NCBI RefSeq assembly: GCF_020532625.1
Contig: NZ_JAJAUY010000001.1
Coordinates: 86,774 to 150,773, forward strand
DNA: 64,000 nucleotides
Direction: 5' to 3'
From: Streptomyces antimicrobicus
Lineage (GTDB): Bacteria; Actinomycetota; Actinomycetes; Streptomycetales; Streptomycetaceae
Of the stretch, positions 36,182-44,605 are shown in pieces. The position numbers and the translations under genes were made by a program. The notes under the pieces are model-generated. The model made no database searches. It was not told the origin of the DNA and saw nothing but the letters and a program-made list of their open reading frames with translations. The stretch's first letter is position 1; each line of letters starts with the position of its first letter.

Positions 36182-36203
36182 GCCCGCACGACAGGGCGGC
36201 CCA

Positions 36204-36385
36204 GGCCGTGTCTCAGAACTCGCGTTGCGAGAGGCGTCGCGGCGGACGATCTCGTAGCCGCCTTCGTCCAGGACGGCCACCGAGGCGAACCGGACGGGGT
36301 CGTCCTCGTCGGGCTGGACGACCACGAAGGTGTTGTCGGAGTCGTTGAGGTCGCTGATCATCATGAACAGCGCGTCCTGCTGGAA
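36204..36385 (-). pseudogene. Truncated coding remnant next to an IS-like end
   Basis: On the minus strand one frame reads as good protein for about 50 codons (FQQDALFMMISDLNDSDNTF, then PDEDDPVRFASVAVLDEGGY) with no start and no upstream coding continuity, and it stops making sense at about 36215. The plus-strand sequence at 36204 (GGCCGTGTCTCAGAA) resembles the element end at 41256. The rest of 36182-36537 has no gene. This is most likely the surviving middle of a small gene cut by a mobile element. Family unknown. Confidence 0.45.
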
Positions 36386-36537
36386 CCCTGGTGCAACAGG
36401 CGGCGCACCACCGCACTGCAACGCACCTGCGTTGCGGCAATGGCGGCACCCGGAAAGATGAGCTCGATCCAATCGAAGCCACTTGGTTCGAACGAATCGG
36501 ACGGACCGTAGCGCTCTCGCCCAGCACTCCGTGGGCG

Positions 36538-37407
36538 TCAGATGACCGGTGGGCGGCCCAGTCGGGTCATCCGCCATACCGTCCGCCACCGCATGGGCCG
36601 CCTGGGCGGGCACGGCTTCCGGACCCCTTCGAAGAAGCCGGCCCACCAGGCTGCCAGGCCGGCCAGCGGGGGCCGCTGCGCGAGCGTGTACGCGGCCCAG
36701 GTCGCGAGGTAGATCGGGACCAGGACGGCGGGCAGGTGCCGTTTGGCCAGCCAGACCCGGTTCCGGCCGGTGTTCCGGTAGTACACCGCGTGCCGGGACG
36801 CTTCGGTGCGCGGGTGCTGGAGCACCATGTCGGCCCGGTAGTCGATGTCCCAGCCGGCGTCGAGGGCCCGCCAGGCGAAGTCCGTTTCCTCGTGGGCGTA
36901 GAAGAACTGGGTGGGGAAGTCGCCTACCTGGTCGATGACGCTCATGCGGATGGCGTGGCCGCCGCCGAGGAACGTCGTCACCGGCCCGGACGTCAGCGGG
37001 TTCTTGCTGCCCAGGCGGGGGACGTGTCTGCGCTGGCTCTCTCCGGCTTCGTCGGCGATGCGGAAGCCTGCGATCCCCAGGCGCGGCCTGGCGGCGAACG
37101 CTTGCCGGATCAGTTGGAACGTGTCGGTACGGGGCAGCAGGCCGTCGTCGTCGAGGACCACGACGATGTCTACGCCGCCCTGCTCGCGCAGCCACTGCAC
37201 GCCCGCGTTTCGGCCGCCGGGAATGCCCAGGTTCTCCGGGAGCTCGACACCGTCCACGCCGTCCGGCAGCGGTGGGAGCTTGACGCCTTGTCCGAGGACC
37301 ACGACGGTTGCCGGATCGCCTTCCTGAGCGGCCACCGAGGCCAGCAGGGCTTCCAGTTCGGTGGGCCGGTCGCCCATGGTCAGGACCACAACCCCGATCT
37401 TCGGCAT
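36538..37407 (-). CDS. GT2-family glycosyltransferase
   Basis: The 289-residue cytoplasmic or membrane-associated enzyme begins MPKIGVVVLTMGDRP. It has the GT-A features of family 2: NLGIPGGRNAGVQWL, the metal-binding DDD in VVVLDDDGLLP, and a downstream catalytic segment FFYAHEETDFAWRAL. A C-terminal hydrophobic stretch (LVPIYLATWAAYTL) may touch the membrane. The real start is the ATG at 37407; the much longer frame is not supported. It lies 17 bases after the regulator gene on the same strand, so the two form one transcript. Donor and acceptor are unknown. Confidence 0.9.
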   Translation of the reverse strand: MPKIGVVVLTMGDRPTELEALLASVAAQEGDPATVVVLGQGVKLPPLPDGVDGVELPENLGIPGGRNAGVQWLREQGGVDIVVVLDDDGLLPRTDTFQLIRQAFAARPRLGIAGFRIADEAGESQRRHVPRLGSKNPLTSGPVTTFLGGGHAIRMSVIDQVGDFPTQFFYAHEETDFAWRALDAGWDIDYRADMVLQHPRTEASRHAVYYRNTGRNRVWLAKRHLPAVLVPIYLATWAAYTLAQRPPLAGLAAWWAGFFEGVRKPCPPRRPMRWRTVWRMTRLGRPPVI

Positions 37408-37424
37408 TGCCCTGTGCGTTCCCT

Positions 37425-38786
37425 TCACGTGTGGTTGCTGAGTAGTTCGGTGGCGCGCTGGTTCAGGTTCGCCGCCCTGGTCACCCCGCGTTTTCGGTAT
37501 CGGGCCGCCGCCGCTTGGATCTCCCGTACCGCCTGCCGGTTGCGGTCGGAGACCACGCCGCCCATGAAGTCCAGGGATCGGGCCCACAGGCCCACGGCCT
37601 CTTCGTGTCGGTGCTGCCCCGCCACTGCCTTCCCCAGGTTGGCCAGGGTCAGCCCGTGCTTGAGCTGGTACGTGCCGGGGGCGCGGCCGGCCAGGGACCG
37701 GCGGTAGTGCCGCTCGGCCGCCGCGTGATCCTTCATCGCGGTGAGCGTCTTGCCCATGTGCGAGGCGACGGTGGCCGCCACCGGGCCCGAGGCGGCGGCG
37801 TAGGCGGGGACAGGTTCCCGCGTGTCCGTCACGGCGTCCTCCGCGGCCAGCAGCGCACGCGCTGCCCTGGCTCGCTGACCCCCGGCTCCGTACGCCCTGG
37901 CGCACGTCACCAGCAGCAGGGCTTCGGTCTGGCGATCGACCTTCCCCGACGCCCGGTGCAGGGCGGCTTCGGCCAGCTCAGGGCACGAGCGGGGGTGGCC
38001 CAGGTCCAGAGCCTGATGCGTCAGGGCCCGCATCATCCACGCGGCATGGCCGTTCGGGTCGGCCTCGCAGGCGAGCTGGTAGCCCAGCAGGTAGTACCGC
38101 TGGGCGGCGCCCTCCCGGCCGAGGTCGTGGTGTTTCCATCCGACCAGGCAGGCCAGCTGGGCCGCCGCCCCGAAGGCGTCGGAGCGGACCGCGGCGGAGG
38201 GGAACCTGGCTGTCAGCATCGGTGCGACGGTGTCGGTCAGGTAGGCGGTGACGGTGGTCAGGCCGTGGCCACCGCCCATCCGCTCGTCCGCGCTGCGGAA
38301 GGTCTCGGTGAGCTGCCGGACCGTGGCCACCTCGGCGGGGCCGACGCTGCCGCCTGCCTCGGCGGCCCGGAGCGTGGCGGCGACCGCTTCGTGGTCGTAG
38401 GCCAACGGCAGGCCGACGGCGGAGGCGGTGAACGCGGCGCCGAGGAAGTCGCGGCGACGTTGCATGACGGATCTCCCGAGGTCGGCGACGGCGGCCAGCG
38501 GATCGGCTTCCAGGACCCCACCGGTGACTGCGGAGCCTAGACCGATCTCGGCGACGGTCACCCGCCGCTTCGTCCTTCTCGTCAGGGCCTCGGCGATGTA
38601 GAACGGCGTCTGGCCGGAGGGCGTACCGCCGGCGACCCAGTAGGCGACGGCCGACGGGCCGGTACTCAGCCGCTGGCCGGCCTCAGCTGCCACAGAGCGA
38701 ATCTCCCTGGCCAGCGCGTAGTACGTGGCCCCGGACTCGGCGATCACGTCGGCCAACGCGCTGTTCGGTTTCCGGTCCGCTGCCAA
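37425..38786 (-). CDS. HTH/TPR regulator with an internal Tat-like motif
   Basis: The 453-residue protein has an N-terminal XRE-like DNA-binding region (about 5-80, with YYALAREIRS and AVAYWVAGGTPSGQ), then the segment QRRRDFLGAAFTASAVGLPL (about 110-130), which looks like a twin-arginine leader or a buried hydrophobic helix, and a large C-terminal TPR-like helical domain (about 140-450). Proteins of this plan are common in Streptomyces and are annotated as regulators. The start is a TTG at 38786 after AAGGGGG. It precedes the GT2 gene and is divergent from the epimerase gene, with tandem 9-bp repeats in between. Confidence 0.82.
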   Translation of the reverse strand: MAADRKPNSALADVIAESGATYYALAREIRSVAAEAGQRLSTGPSAVAYWVAGGTPSGQTPFYIAEALTRRTKRRVTVAEIGLGSAVTGGVLEADPLAAVADLGRSVMQRRRDFLGAAFTASAVGLPLAYDHEAVAATLRAAEAGGSVGPAEVATVRQLTETFRSADERMGGGHGLTTVTAYLTDTVAPMLTARFPSAAVRSDAFGAAAQLACLVGWKHHDLGREGAAQRYYLLGYQLACEADPNGHAAWMMRALTHQALDLGHPRSCPELAEAALHRASGKVDRQTEALLLVTCARAYGAGGQRARAARALLAAEDAVTDTREPVPAYAAASGPVAATVASHMGKTLTAMKDHAAAERHYRRSLAGRAPGTYQLKHGLTLANLGKAVAGQHRHEEAVGLWARSLDFMGGVVSDRNRQAVREIQAAAARYRKRGVTRAANLNQRATELLSNHT

Positions 38787-38810
38787 CGTCGGGCCCCCTT
38801 GTAAACGATC

Positions 38811-38828
38811 TTGAACGGGTTGAACGGG
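38811..38828. repeat. Tandem 9-bp repeat in a divergent promoter region
   Basis: TTGAACGGG occurs twice without a gap, followed by a third TTG, in the 247-bp region between the regulator gene and the epimerase gene. Such iterons are often regulator binding sites. Confidence 0.5.
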
Positions 38829-39033
38829 TTGCCTCTTCGCCCACCGTACTCACTTTCCGTACAGCAGAGTTCACTGTTCATCACGCCGCCCGGGGCTGCA
38901 CCACCGCTCCTTCTGGTGGAGCCCACCCCTGCCCCGGGCGGTGCCTGCCGGGGCGGGGAGGCGGTGCCGAGCCGGACCGGTCGCAACCTCCCCGACCTCT
39001 TCTCCACCTCCCGCCGAGTCCGAGGAGACCACC

Positions 39034-40086
39034 GTGACGCTGACCGACGCCGACCTGTCCGCCGCCCTCGTCGGCTCCACCGTGGTGGTCACCGGGGGAG
39101 GAGGGCTGGTCGGATCCCGCATCACCGCCCGCCTTCGCGCGGCCGGGGCCCGGGTGATCGCCGTGGGCAAGCTCGACGCCTATCCAGCCACCGTCCATGC
39201 CGACCTGTTCGGCGTCCGTCCCACCGACCGCGACACCATCGTGGGCGACATCGCCGACACGACCCTGATGGACCACGTCGTGCGGGAAGCCGACTACGTG
39301 ATCCATGCCGCCGCCGTGGCCGACGTGGCGGCCTGCACCCGCAACCCCATGGTCGCGATCCAGACCAACGTCACCGGTACCCAGGTCCTCCTGGACGCGG
39401 TCCGCCGCTGCAACGCCCGCGTCCGCCGGTTCGTGTTCGTCTCCTCCGCGGCCGTCTACGGCAACGGCGACCCCAAACGCCACGACGCGCAGGCCTGGAA
39501 CGAGGAACAGCCGCTGGCCCCGCTGTCGGTGTACGCGAACACCAAGGCGTGGGGTGAGGCGCAGACCGCGCTCGTCCTGGGCAAGGCCAACGTCTCTCAC
39601 ACCTCGGTCCGCTACTTCTCCGTCTACGGCGAACCGCAGACCGTGAAGCAGGGCTCGCACTCCTGGGTGGTCGCCTGGATGGCGATGCGCGCGAAGCTCG
39701 GCCTTCCCCTGCACCTGAACGGCGGCGGCCGGCAGGTCCGCGACTTCGTACATGTCGAAGACGTCGCCGAGGCCACCGTCCGCGCCCTGCTCGCCCCCAG
39801 CGCCGACCGGCAGACCCTCAACATCGGCACCGGCCAGGCCACGTCCATCGCCGACGTGGCCCAGCTCATCCGCAACCACTACCCCGACGCCGAGTTCCAG
39901 GACCGGCCGCTTCCCGAGGGCGACCCGCTCGGCGGGACGGCCGACACGGCCCGCATGACCGCCGCCCTGGAGTGGGAACCCCGGATCCCGGTGGCCGAGG
40001 GTGTCGCCCGCTACGTCGCCTGGCTCGACAACACCCCCGCCGCCCTGCCCGACTTCCTGCGCCGTGAGGCCGCCGAATCCGCCTGA
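39034..40086 (+). CDS. NAD-dependent nucleotide-sugar epimerase/dehydratase
   Basis: The 350-residue extended short-chain dehydrogenase has the Rossmann motif VVVTGGGGLVGSRI, HAAAVADV, the catalytic Ser in VFVSSAAVYGNG, Tyr-x3-Lys in YANTKAWGE, and VRDFVHVEDVAEATV. It probably changes the stereochemistry or dehydrates the sugar of a nucleotide-sugar donor. The GTG at 39034 follows GAGGAG at normal distance. A hexapeptide acyltransferase gene lies 38 bases downstream, so the pair could make an acylated sugar for the GT2 enzyme. The substrate is not shown. Confidence 0.9.
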   Translation: MTLTDADLSAALVGSTVVVTGGGGLVGSRITARLRAAGARVIAVGKLDAYPATVHADLFGVRPTDRDTIVGDIADTTLMDHVVREADYVIHAAAVADVAACTRNPMVAIQTNVTGTQVLLDAVRRCNARVRRFVFVSSAAVYGNGDPKRHDAQAWNEEQPLAPLSVYANTKAWGEAQTALVLGKANVSHTSVRYFSVYGEPQTVKQGSHSWVVAWMAMRAKLGLPLHLNGGGRQVRDFVHVEDVAEATVRALLAPSADRQTLNIGTGQATSIADVAQLIRNHYPDAEFQDRPLPEGDPLGGTADTARMTAALEWEPRIPVAEGVARYVAWLDNTPAALPDFLRREAAESA

Positions 40087-40124
40087 ACCGCCCGCCCCGA
40101 CGATGACGCCCAGGAGCAAGCCAG

Positions 40125-40817
40125 GTGCCCGAGTCCATCCGTGTCGGTGACTACGTCCACGCCCCCGCAACGTCCGGCCTGGAGGCCACCGGCTACGCCG
40201 AGCTCGGCGATTTCGAGCTGTCCGACTTCCTCACCCGCTGGGAGGCCCTCCATGACGACGCCCTGCAGGTCGTACCCGAGAGGATCCACCCCACTGCGCA
40301 GATCCACCCCACCGCGATCATCGGCGAGGACGTCATCATCGGGCCCGGGGTCCGCGTCCACGAGTTCTCGACCGTCCGCAAGCGCTCGGTCCTCGCCGCC
40401 GGCGTCTCCGTCGGCTTCGGGTGCGAGGTCACCCACTCCTTCGTCGGGGAGAACACCGTTCTCGGCCACCAGGTCGGCATCGGCCACTCCATCGTCGGCA
40501 CCGACGCCCACCTGTCCGCGAACCTCGTCATCGCGGCGATCAGCCTGTGGAACTACGACATGCGCGTACCCGTCAAGGAGATCGTCCTTCACACCCCTGG
40601 TGACGAACGGCCCTACCGGTGCACGACCTCCCAGTTCGGGGGTCTCATCGGGGACCACGTCCAGACCGGCAGCATGATCACCCTCGGCCCCGGCATCGCT
40701 GTGGGCCGGCACTCGACCATCGCGGCAAGCGTCTGCATGGGCAGCAGCATCGTCCCCGCCTGCAGCGTCGTGCGATCTTCCTCACCCGAGGTAGTCATCG
40801 AACCCCGCCGCATCTGA
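40125..40817 (+). CDS. Hexapeptide-repeat (left-handed beta-helix) acyltransferase
   Basis: The 230-residue protein has an alpha/beta N-terminus of about 55 residues and then a run of hexapeptide turns (HPTAIIGEDVIIGPGVRVHE, SFVGENTVLGHQVGIG, ITLGPGIAVGRHSTIAASV) of the LbetaH family. Members transfer acyl groups from acyl-CoA to amino or hydroxyl groups of sugars. The catalytic His cannot be fixed by eye; HQVGIGHS is a candidate. The GTG at 40125 is preceded by CAGGAGC. It is co-directional with the epimerase and ends just before an IS remnant. Confidence 0.85.
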   Translation: MPESIRVGDYVHAPATSGLEATGYAELGDFELSDFLTRWEALHDDALQVVPERIHPTAQIHPTAIIGEDVIIGPGVRVHEFSTVRKRSVLAAGVSVGFGCEVTHSFVGENTVLGHQVGIGHSIVGTDAHLSANLVIAAISLWNYDMRVPVKEIVLHTPGDERPYRCTTSQFGGLIGDHVQTGSMITLGPGIAVGRHSTIAASVCMGSSIVPACSVVRSSSPEVVIEPRRI

Positions 40818-41077
40818 CCGCTGTCGCCGCTCCGGCAGCCGGCGGCCCACCCCGCCCACACCGAGGGCCCGCCGCCCGGCCCGGGGCGTGCGGGCCGCGC
40901 GACGGAGCCGCCGACACCGGGAAAGACGATCACGTCGGTGCGGGGGGCTTCGAGGTCGTCCACGGCGAAGCCGGGGGCGCTGGAGCGGCGCAGGGGCGGA
41001 GTGCTGGCTGGGAGTGCGTTGCGAGACCGGGTCGGACCTCCGGCCCCGTCTCGCAGCTGCGGCGCAGGGAACAGTTT

Positions 41078-41256
41078 GACCGGCTGGACGACGGCGCTGA
41101 TCAACTTCCGCCGGCCCAACGACGGCCGCCCCGTCACCGCGACCGGCAACAGCGGCTCCAGCCCAGCCCACTGATCGTCAGAAAGATCCCCCTCGCCCCA
41201 CACCGCGATCATCGCGATGCGGGACGAGGAACAGAGCCGACTTTCAAAACACGGCC
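41078..41256 (-). mobile_element. Remnant of an IS5-like insertion sequence (end plus transposase N-terminus)
   Basis: Read on the minus strand, the element begins at 41256 with GGCCGTGTTTTGAAAGTCG, followed 44 bases later by an ATG (41212) and about 45 codons of an IS5-type transposase N-terminus (DLSDDQWAGLEPLLP, then GRPSLGRRKLI). After about 41078 the frame loses similarity; the catalytic DDE region is gone. The remaining stretch to 40818 holds no gene I can support. The outer base of the element forms part of the stop codon of the neighbouring glycosyltransferase. Confidence 0.75.
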
Positions 41257-42377
41257 TAGCGGTCCGTCACGCTCCAGTAGACCTCGAGGAGCGCGTCGAC
41301 CACCGCGTCCATCGAGTACGCCTCGGCCGCCAGCTTGCGCGCGGCCGCCGACGCGGCCCGGTTGGCGTCCTCGTCCAGCAGCTCCAGCACCGCCTCGGCC
41401 ACGCCCTCCGGGCCCGGCTCCACGACCCGCCCGGCGCCGGCCGCCTCGATGTCGCGGGCCAGGCCGTTGGAGCGGGTGACGACCACCGGTACGCCCACGG
41501 CCAGCGCCTCCAGCACCGACATCGGGAACGGCTCGTCCACCGACGGCAGGACGTACACGTGCGCCCGGCGCAGCTCGGCCAGCACCTGGGCACTGCTCAG
41601 CGGTCCGGGGACGGTGAGCCGGTCGGCGAGCCGGAGGGTGTCCACCGCGTGCGTGACCGCCCCGGCCTCGCCCTCGTCCGGTCCGGCCAGCACGTACCGC
41701 GCCTGCGGGACCCGCTCGCGCACCAGGGAGGCGGCCCGTACGAAGTCCACCGGGCGCTTGCGGGCCTGCAGGCGGGCCGAGTACAGGATGCGCGGCGGGC
41801 CCTCCAGCGGCGGTCGTTCCTCCTGCGCCGGGGTGCCGTTGACGAGCCGGACCGCGCGGGCGAGCGGCTCGCCGCCCACCACGGCCTCCAGCCCGGCCCT
41901 CTCGTGCGGGGTCAGGTGCAGCACCGCGTCCGCGCCCCGCAGCAGCCGGCGGACCGCCACCGCGTCCAGCAGCTTGGCCAGCGCCTTGTCGCTCGGGTCG
42001 ACCATGCCGTGGGTCTGGAGCACCAGCGGCGTGCCGGCGCGCAGCGCGGCCAGCGCGACCGGCAGCGTCACCAGGTCCCGGGCCAGGTGGACGTGGACCA
42101 GATCGGCCCCGCGCACCAGCCGCCCGGCGGTGGCCAGCAGCGCCGGCGAGGTGATCCCGCTGAAGCCCAGCGGGAGCAGCCGCCGGGCCCGGAAGAGCCG
42201 GGCGGGCACTCCTTCGACGTCCGTGGGCCAGGGGTCCCCGAAGCCCTCGCCGAGGGCCACCAGCGACGCCTCGTGGCCGCGGGCCCGCAGGCCCTTGGCC
42301 AGGTTCAGCGCGACCCGCACCGGCCCGCCGAAGGCGTGGCTGGGGGAGTGCAGGGTGACCGCGTGCAGGATTCTCAC
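41256..42377 (-). CDS. GT4-family glycosyltransferase
   Basis: A 373-residue GT-B enzyme. The N-terminal domain includes RILHAVTLHSPSHAFGGPVR and HVHLARDLVTLPVAL; the C-terminal domain includes RILYSARLQARKRPVDFVRA and the E-x7-E motif in SVDEPFPMSVLEALAVGVP. It transfers a sugar from a nucleotide donor to the growing lipid-linked unit. The GTG at 42377 follows GGAGGAA and overlaps the stop of the acyltransferase gene (GTGA), so translation is coupled. Its stop codon lies exactly at the IS end; the C-terminus may be native or slightly shortened. Confidence 0.92.
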   Translation of the reverse strand: MRILHAVTLHSPSHAFGGPVRVALNLAKGLRARGHEASLVALGEGFGDPWPTDVEGVPARLFRARRLLPLGFSGITSPALLATAGRLVRGADLVHVHLARDLVTLPVALAALRAGTPLVLQTHGMVDPSDKALAKLLDAVAVRRLLRGADAVLHLTPHERAGLEAVVGGEPLARAVRLVNGTPAQEERPPLEGPPRILYSARLQARKRPVDFVRAASLVRERVPQARYVLAGPDEGEAGAVTHAVDTLRLADRLTVPGPLSSAQVLAELRRAHVYVLPSVDEPFPMSVLEALAVGVPVVVTRSNGLARDIEAAGAGRVVEPGPEGVAEAVLELLDEDANRAASAAARKLAAEAYSMDAVVDALLEVYWSVTDR

Positions 42378-42913
42378 TTCGGTTCCTCCACGGGCCGGCG
42401 GGTGCCGTCGGCGGTCTGCAGGGTGAGCGCGGGCAGGTCCCGGTGGACGACCGCGCCGGCGCCGACCACGGCGTGGCGGCCCACGGTCACCCCGGGCAGC
42501 ACGGTCGACCGGACGGCCACCCAGGCGCCGTCCTCGACGCTGATCGGGGCGTTGCGGTAGCGGAAGTCGGCGGCCCGGTGGTCGTGCGAGCCGGTGCAGA
42601 GCAGCGCCTCCTGCGACACGCACACGTGGGAGCCGATGGTCACCGGCTCCAGGTTCAGCAGCCAGGCGCCCTCGCCGATCCACGTGTGGTCGCCGATCGT
42701 GAGCTTCCACGGCCACAGCACGCGCACCCGGTGCCGGATCAGGACCCCTTCGCCGATCCGCGCGCCGAAGGCCCGCAGCAGGGCCACCCGCAGCCGGGCC
42801 GGGCAGAACCAGGCCATGAACAGCAGATTCATGACGGCGAACCACAGCGCCTGCGTCAGCACCCCGCGGCCCTTGTCGTAACCGGCCAGCGTGAAGGCCG
42901 GAAGATCACGCAC
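42374..42913 (-). CDS. Colanic-acid-type O-acetyltransferase (WcaF-like)
   Basis: A 179-residue LbetaH acyltransferase of the WcaF/maltose-transacetylase type. It has an N-terminal hydrophobic stretch (VLTQALWFAVMNLLFMAWF) and then hexapeptide turns ending STVLPGVTVGRHAVVGAGAV. The catalytic His is likely within LLCTGSHDHRAADF. It probably O-acetylates a sugar of the repeat unit. The GTG at 42913 is preceded by GAGGGGG. It is the first gene of a two-gene transcript with the GT4 gene and is divergent from the polymerase gene. Confidence 0.88.
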   Translation of the reverse strand: MRDLPAFTLAGYDKGRGVLTQALWFAVMNLLFMAWFCPARLRVALLRAFGARIGEGVLIRHRVRVLWPWKLTIGDHTWIGEGAWLLNLEPVTIGSHVCVSQEALLCTGSHDHRAADFRYRNAPISVEDGAWVAVRSTVLPGVTVGRHAVVGAGAVVHRDLPALTLQTADGTRRPVEEPK

Positions 42914-43015
42914 CGAGAAACCCCCTCGTCCCGACCCCCGCCGGCGGCGCCTCCCCCGGCGCCGTCCGCCCAGACTAGACTGCGCGCGGACGACGCACAG
43001 GGGTGGGGGCTGATC

Positions 43016-44548
43016 GTGGCAACGGACGTGGACAGGCCGCCGAGCGCCCCGCGGGCCCGGCCGCCACGGGCGGCCCTGCTGCCGCAGGAGGACGAGTCCC
43101 TGTGGGGCCGCGTCACCACCCCGCGCACCCTGCTCTCCCGCGCGCTGTCGGTGCCGCTCGCCCTCGGTTTCACGGTCTTCCTCCCGCTGTTCGTGGCCGT
43201 CCAGCCCGGCGCGGGCGCGCACGACGCGGCGTTCTGGCTCCAGCTGGCGCTGACCATGTACGCGGGTGCCCGGCTGTCGGCGATGGTGCTCACCAGCCGG
43301 CGCAAGCTCCTGCAGGGCTCCTTCTGGCTGTTCGTCTACATGGCGATGGGCGTGGCCCCGCTCGCCCAGGCCGTCCTCGGCCAGGTCCCGACCCCGGTGG
43401 TCGGCCCGCGCTCGGACCTGACCTGGGCGATCGCGCTGGTGCTGCTGGGCTGCGGCGCGTTCGACGTCGGCGCCCTCCTGGCCCGGCACCGGCCGGCGGG
43501 ACGTGCGGGCGGCTCGCCGAAGGAGGCGCGGCCGGTCATGACGCACCGGCGCCGGCTCCAGCTGCTGACGGTGTTCGCCTTCGTGGCGAGCGGCGCGTTC
43601 GTCGTCAAACTCGGGGGCCCCGCGGTCTTCTTCAGCAGCCGGCAGGAGATCATCGCCGGCATCCAGGAGGCCGGCGTCTCCAACGGCGACGGCCAGGCCG
43701 GGCAGGCGTTCCTGCGCGGCTTCGGCACCGTACCGGCGCTGCTGGCGCTGCTGTTGTACACGCGCTGGCTGGTGACCTCGACGTACGCGCGGCGAAAGGT
43801 TTCGGTGATCGCCACCTGGGCGGCGCTGGCCCTGCTCAACGTGGTGGTCAACAACCCGGTCTCCAACCCCCGCTACTGGTTCCTGACCGTGCTGTTCTCG
43901 CTGCTGTTCGCGGTCTTCCCGGTGAGCGCGGCGATGTACCGGGTGGCGCTGTCGATGGCGGTGGTGGTGGCCCTGCTGGTCTTCCCCTTCGCGGACCGCT
44001 TCCGCTACGACGAGAAGAACTACAAGCCGGTGGAGACCACGTCGTTCCTGGAGCCGATGGCGCTCAAGGACTACGACCAGATCGGCATGTTCGCCAACAC
44101 CATCACGTTCGCGGAGTCGGGCCCGGGCCACTTCTACGGACGCCAGCTGGCCGGCTCGGTCCTCTTCGCGGTGCCCCGCTCGGTGTGGCCGGACAAGCCC
44201 AAGGACACCGGCGTGATGGTCGGCGAGTGGATGGGCACCGTCAACACCAACCTCTCCTCACCGGTGTGGGCCGAGCTGTGGATCGACTTCGGCCCGCTGG
44301 GCATGGGCGCGGGCCTGCTGGCCCTGGGCTACGCCGCCGCCCGCGTCGACCGCCGCTACGCCCGCCGGGCCACGCCCCGGACCCCACCGGGCAGCCTGAT
44401 CTCGGTCGTGGTCCCGCTGGTCGCCGGCTACTCCTTCATCCTGCTGCGCGGCCCGCTGCTCCAGGCCTCCGGCCGCGTGGCGATCGCGGCCCTGTGCCTG
44501 GCCCTGGTGGCGACGTACCGCACGGACACGGCCTCGACCTTGCGCTGA
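43016..44548 (+). CDS. Polysaccharide polymerase (Wzy/O-antigen polymerase type)
   Basis: A 510-residue integral membrane protein with about ten to twelve membrane segments and a large periplasm-type loop after VVVALLVFPFADRFRYDEK that contains SFLEPMALKDYDQIGMF and the conserved-looking AVPRSVWPDKPKDTG. This is the plan of Wzy-type polymerases that join lipid-linked repeat units. The GTG at 43016 follows GGGGG; the N-terminal 45 residues are polar and Pro/Arg-rich. A TAGACT upstream (about 42974) may be its -10. Identification rests on topology and context. Confidence 0.75.
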   Translation: MATDVDRPPSAPRARPPRAALLPQEDESLWGRVTTPRTLLSRALSVPLALGFTVFLPLFVAVQPGAGAHDAAFWLQLALTMYAGARLSAMVLTSRRKLLQGSFWLFVYMAMGVAPLAQAVLGQVPTPVVGPRSDLTWAIALVLLGCGAFDVGALLARHRPAGRAGGSPKEARPVMTHRRRLQLLTVFAFVASGAFVVKLGGPAVFFSSRQEIIAGIQEAGVSNGDGQAGQAFLRGFGTVPALLALLLYTRWLVTSTYARRKVSVIATWAALALLNVVVNNPVSNPRYWFLTVLFSLLFAVFPVSAAMYRVALSMAVVVALLVFPFADRFRYDEKNYKPVETTSFLEPMALKDYDQIGMFANTITFAESGPGHFYGRQLAGSVLFAVPRSVWPDKPKDTGVMVGEWMGTVNTNLSSPVWAELWIDFGPLGMGAGLLALGYAAARVDRRYARRATPRTPPGSLISVVVPLVAGYSFILLRGPLLQASGRVAIAALCLALVATYRTDTASTLR

Positions 44549-44605
44549 CGGGTACGCCGGCGACGGGCGGGAATTCGCGGGTGCGTTCGCCATGTCTTTC
44601 CCGTC

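Noticed and set aside
40613..41212. A complete 199-residue transposase
   Set aside because: Only the first 45 or so residues resemble an IS5-type transposase; the rest is out of register and overlaps the acyltransferase gene antisense.
36204..41256. A complete composite transposon with target-site duplication
   Set aside because: The ends pair at only 14 of 19 positions, no convincing target duplication is seen, and only one transposase fragment remains. It is reported only as an IS-bounded block.
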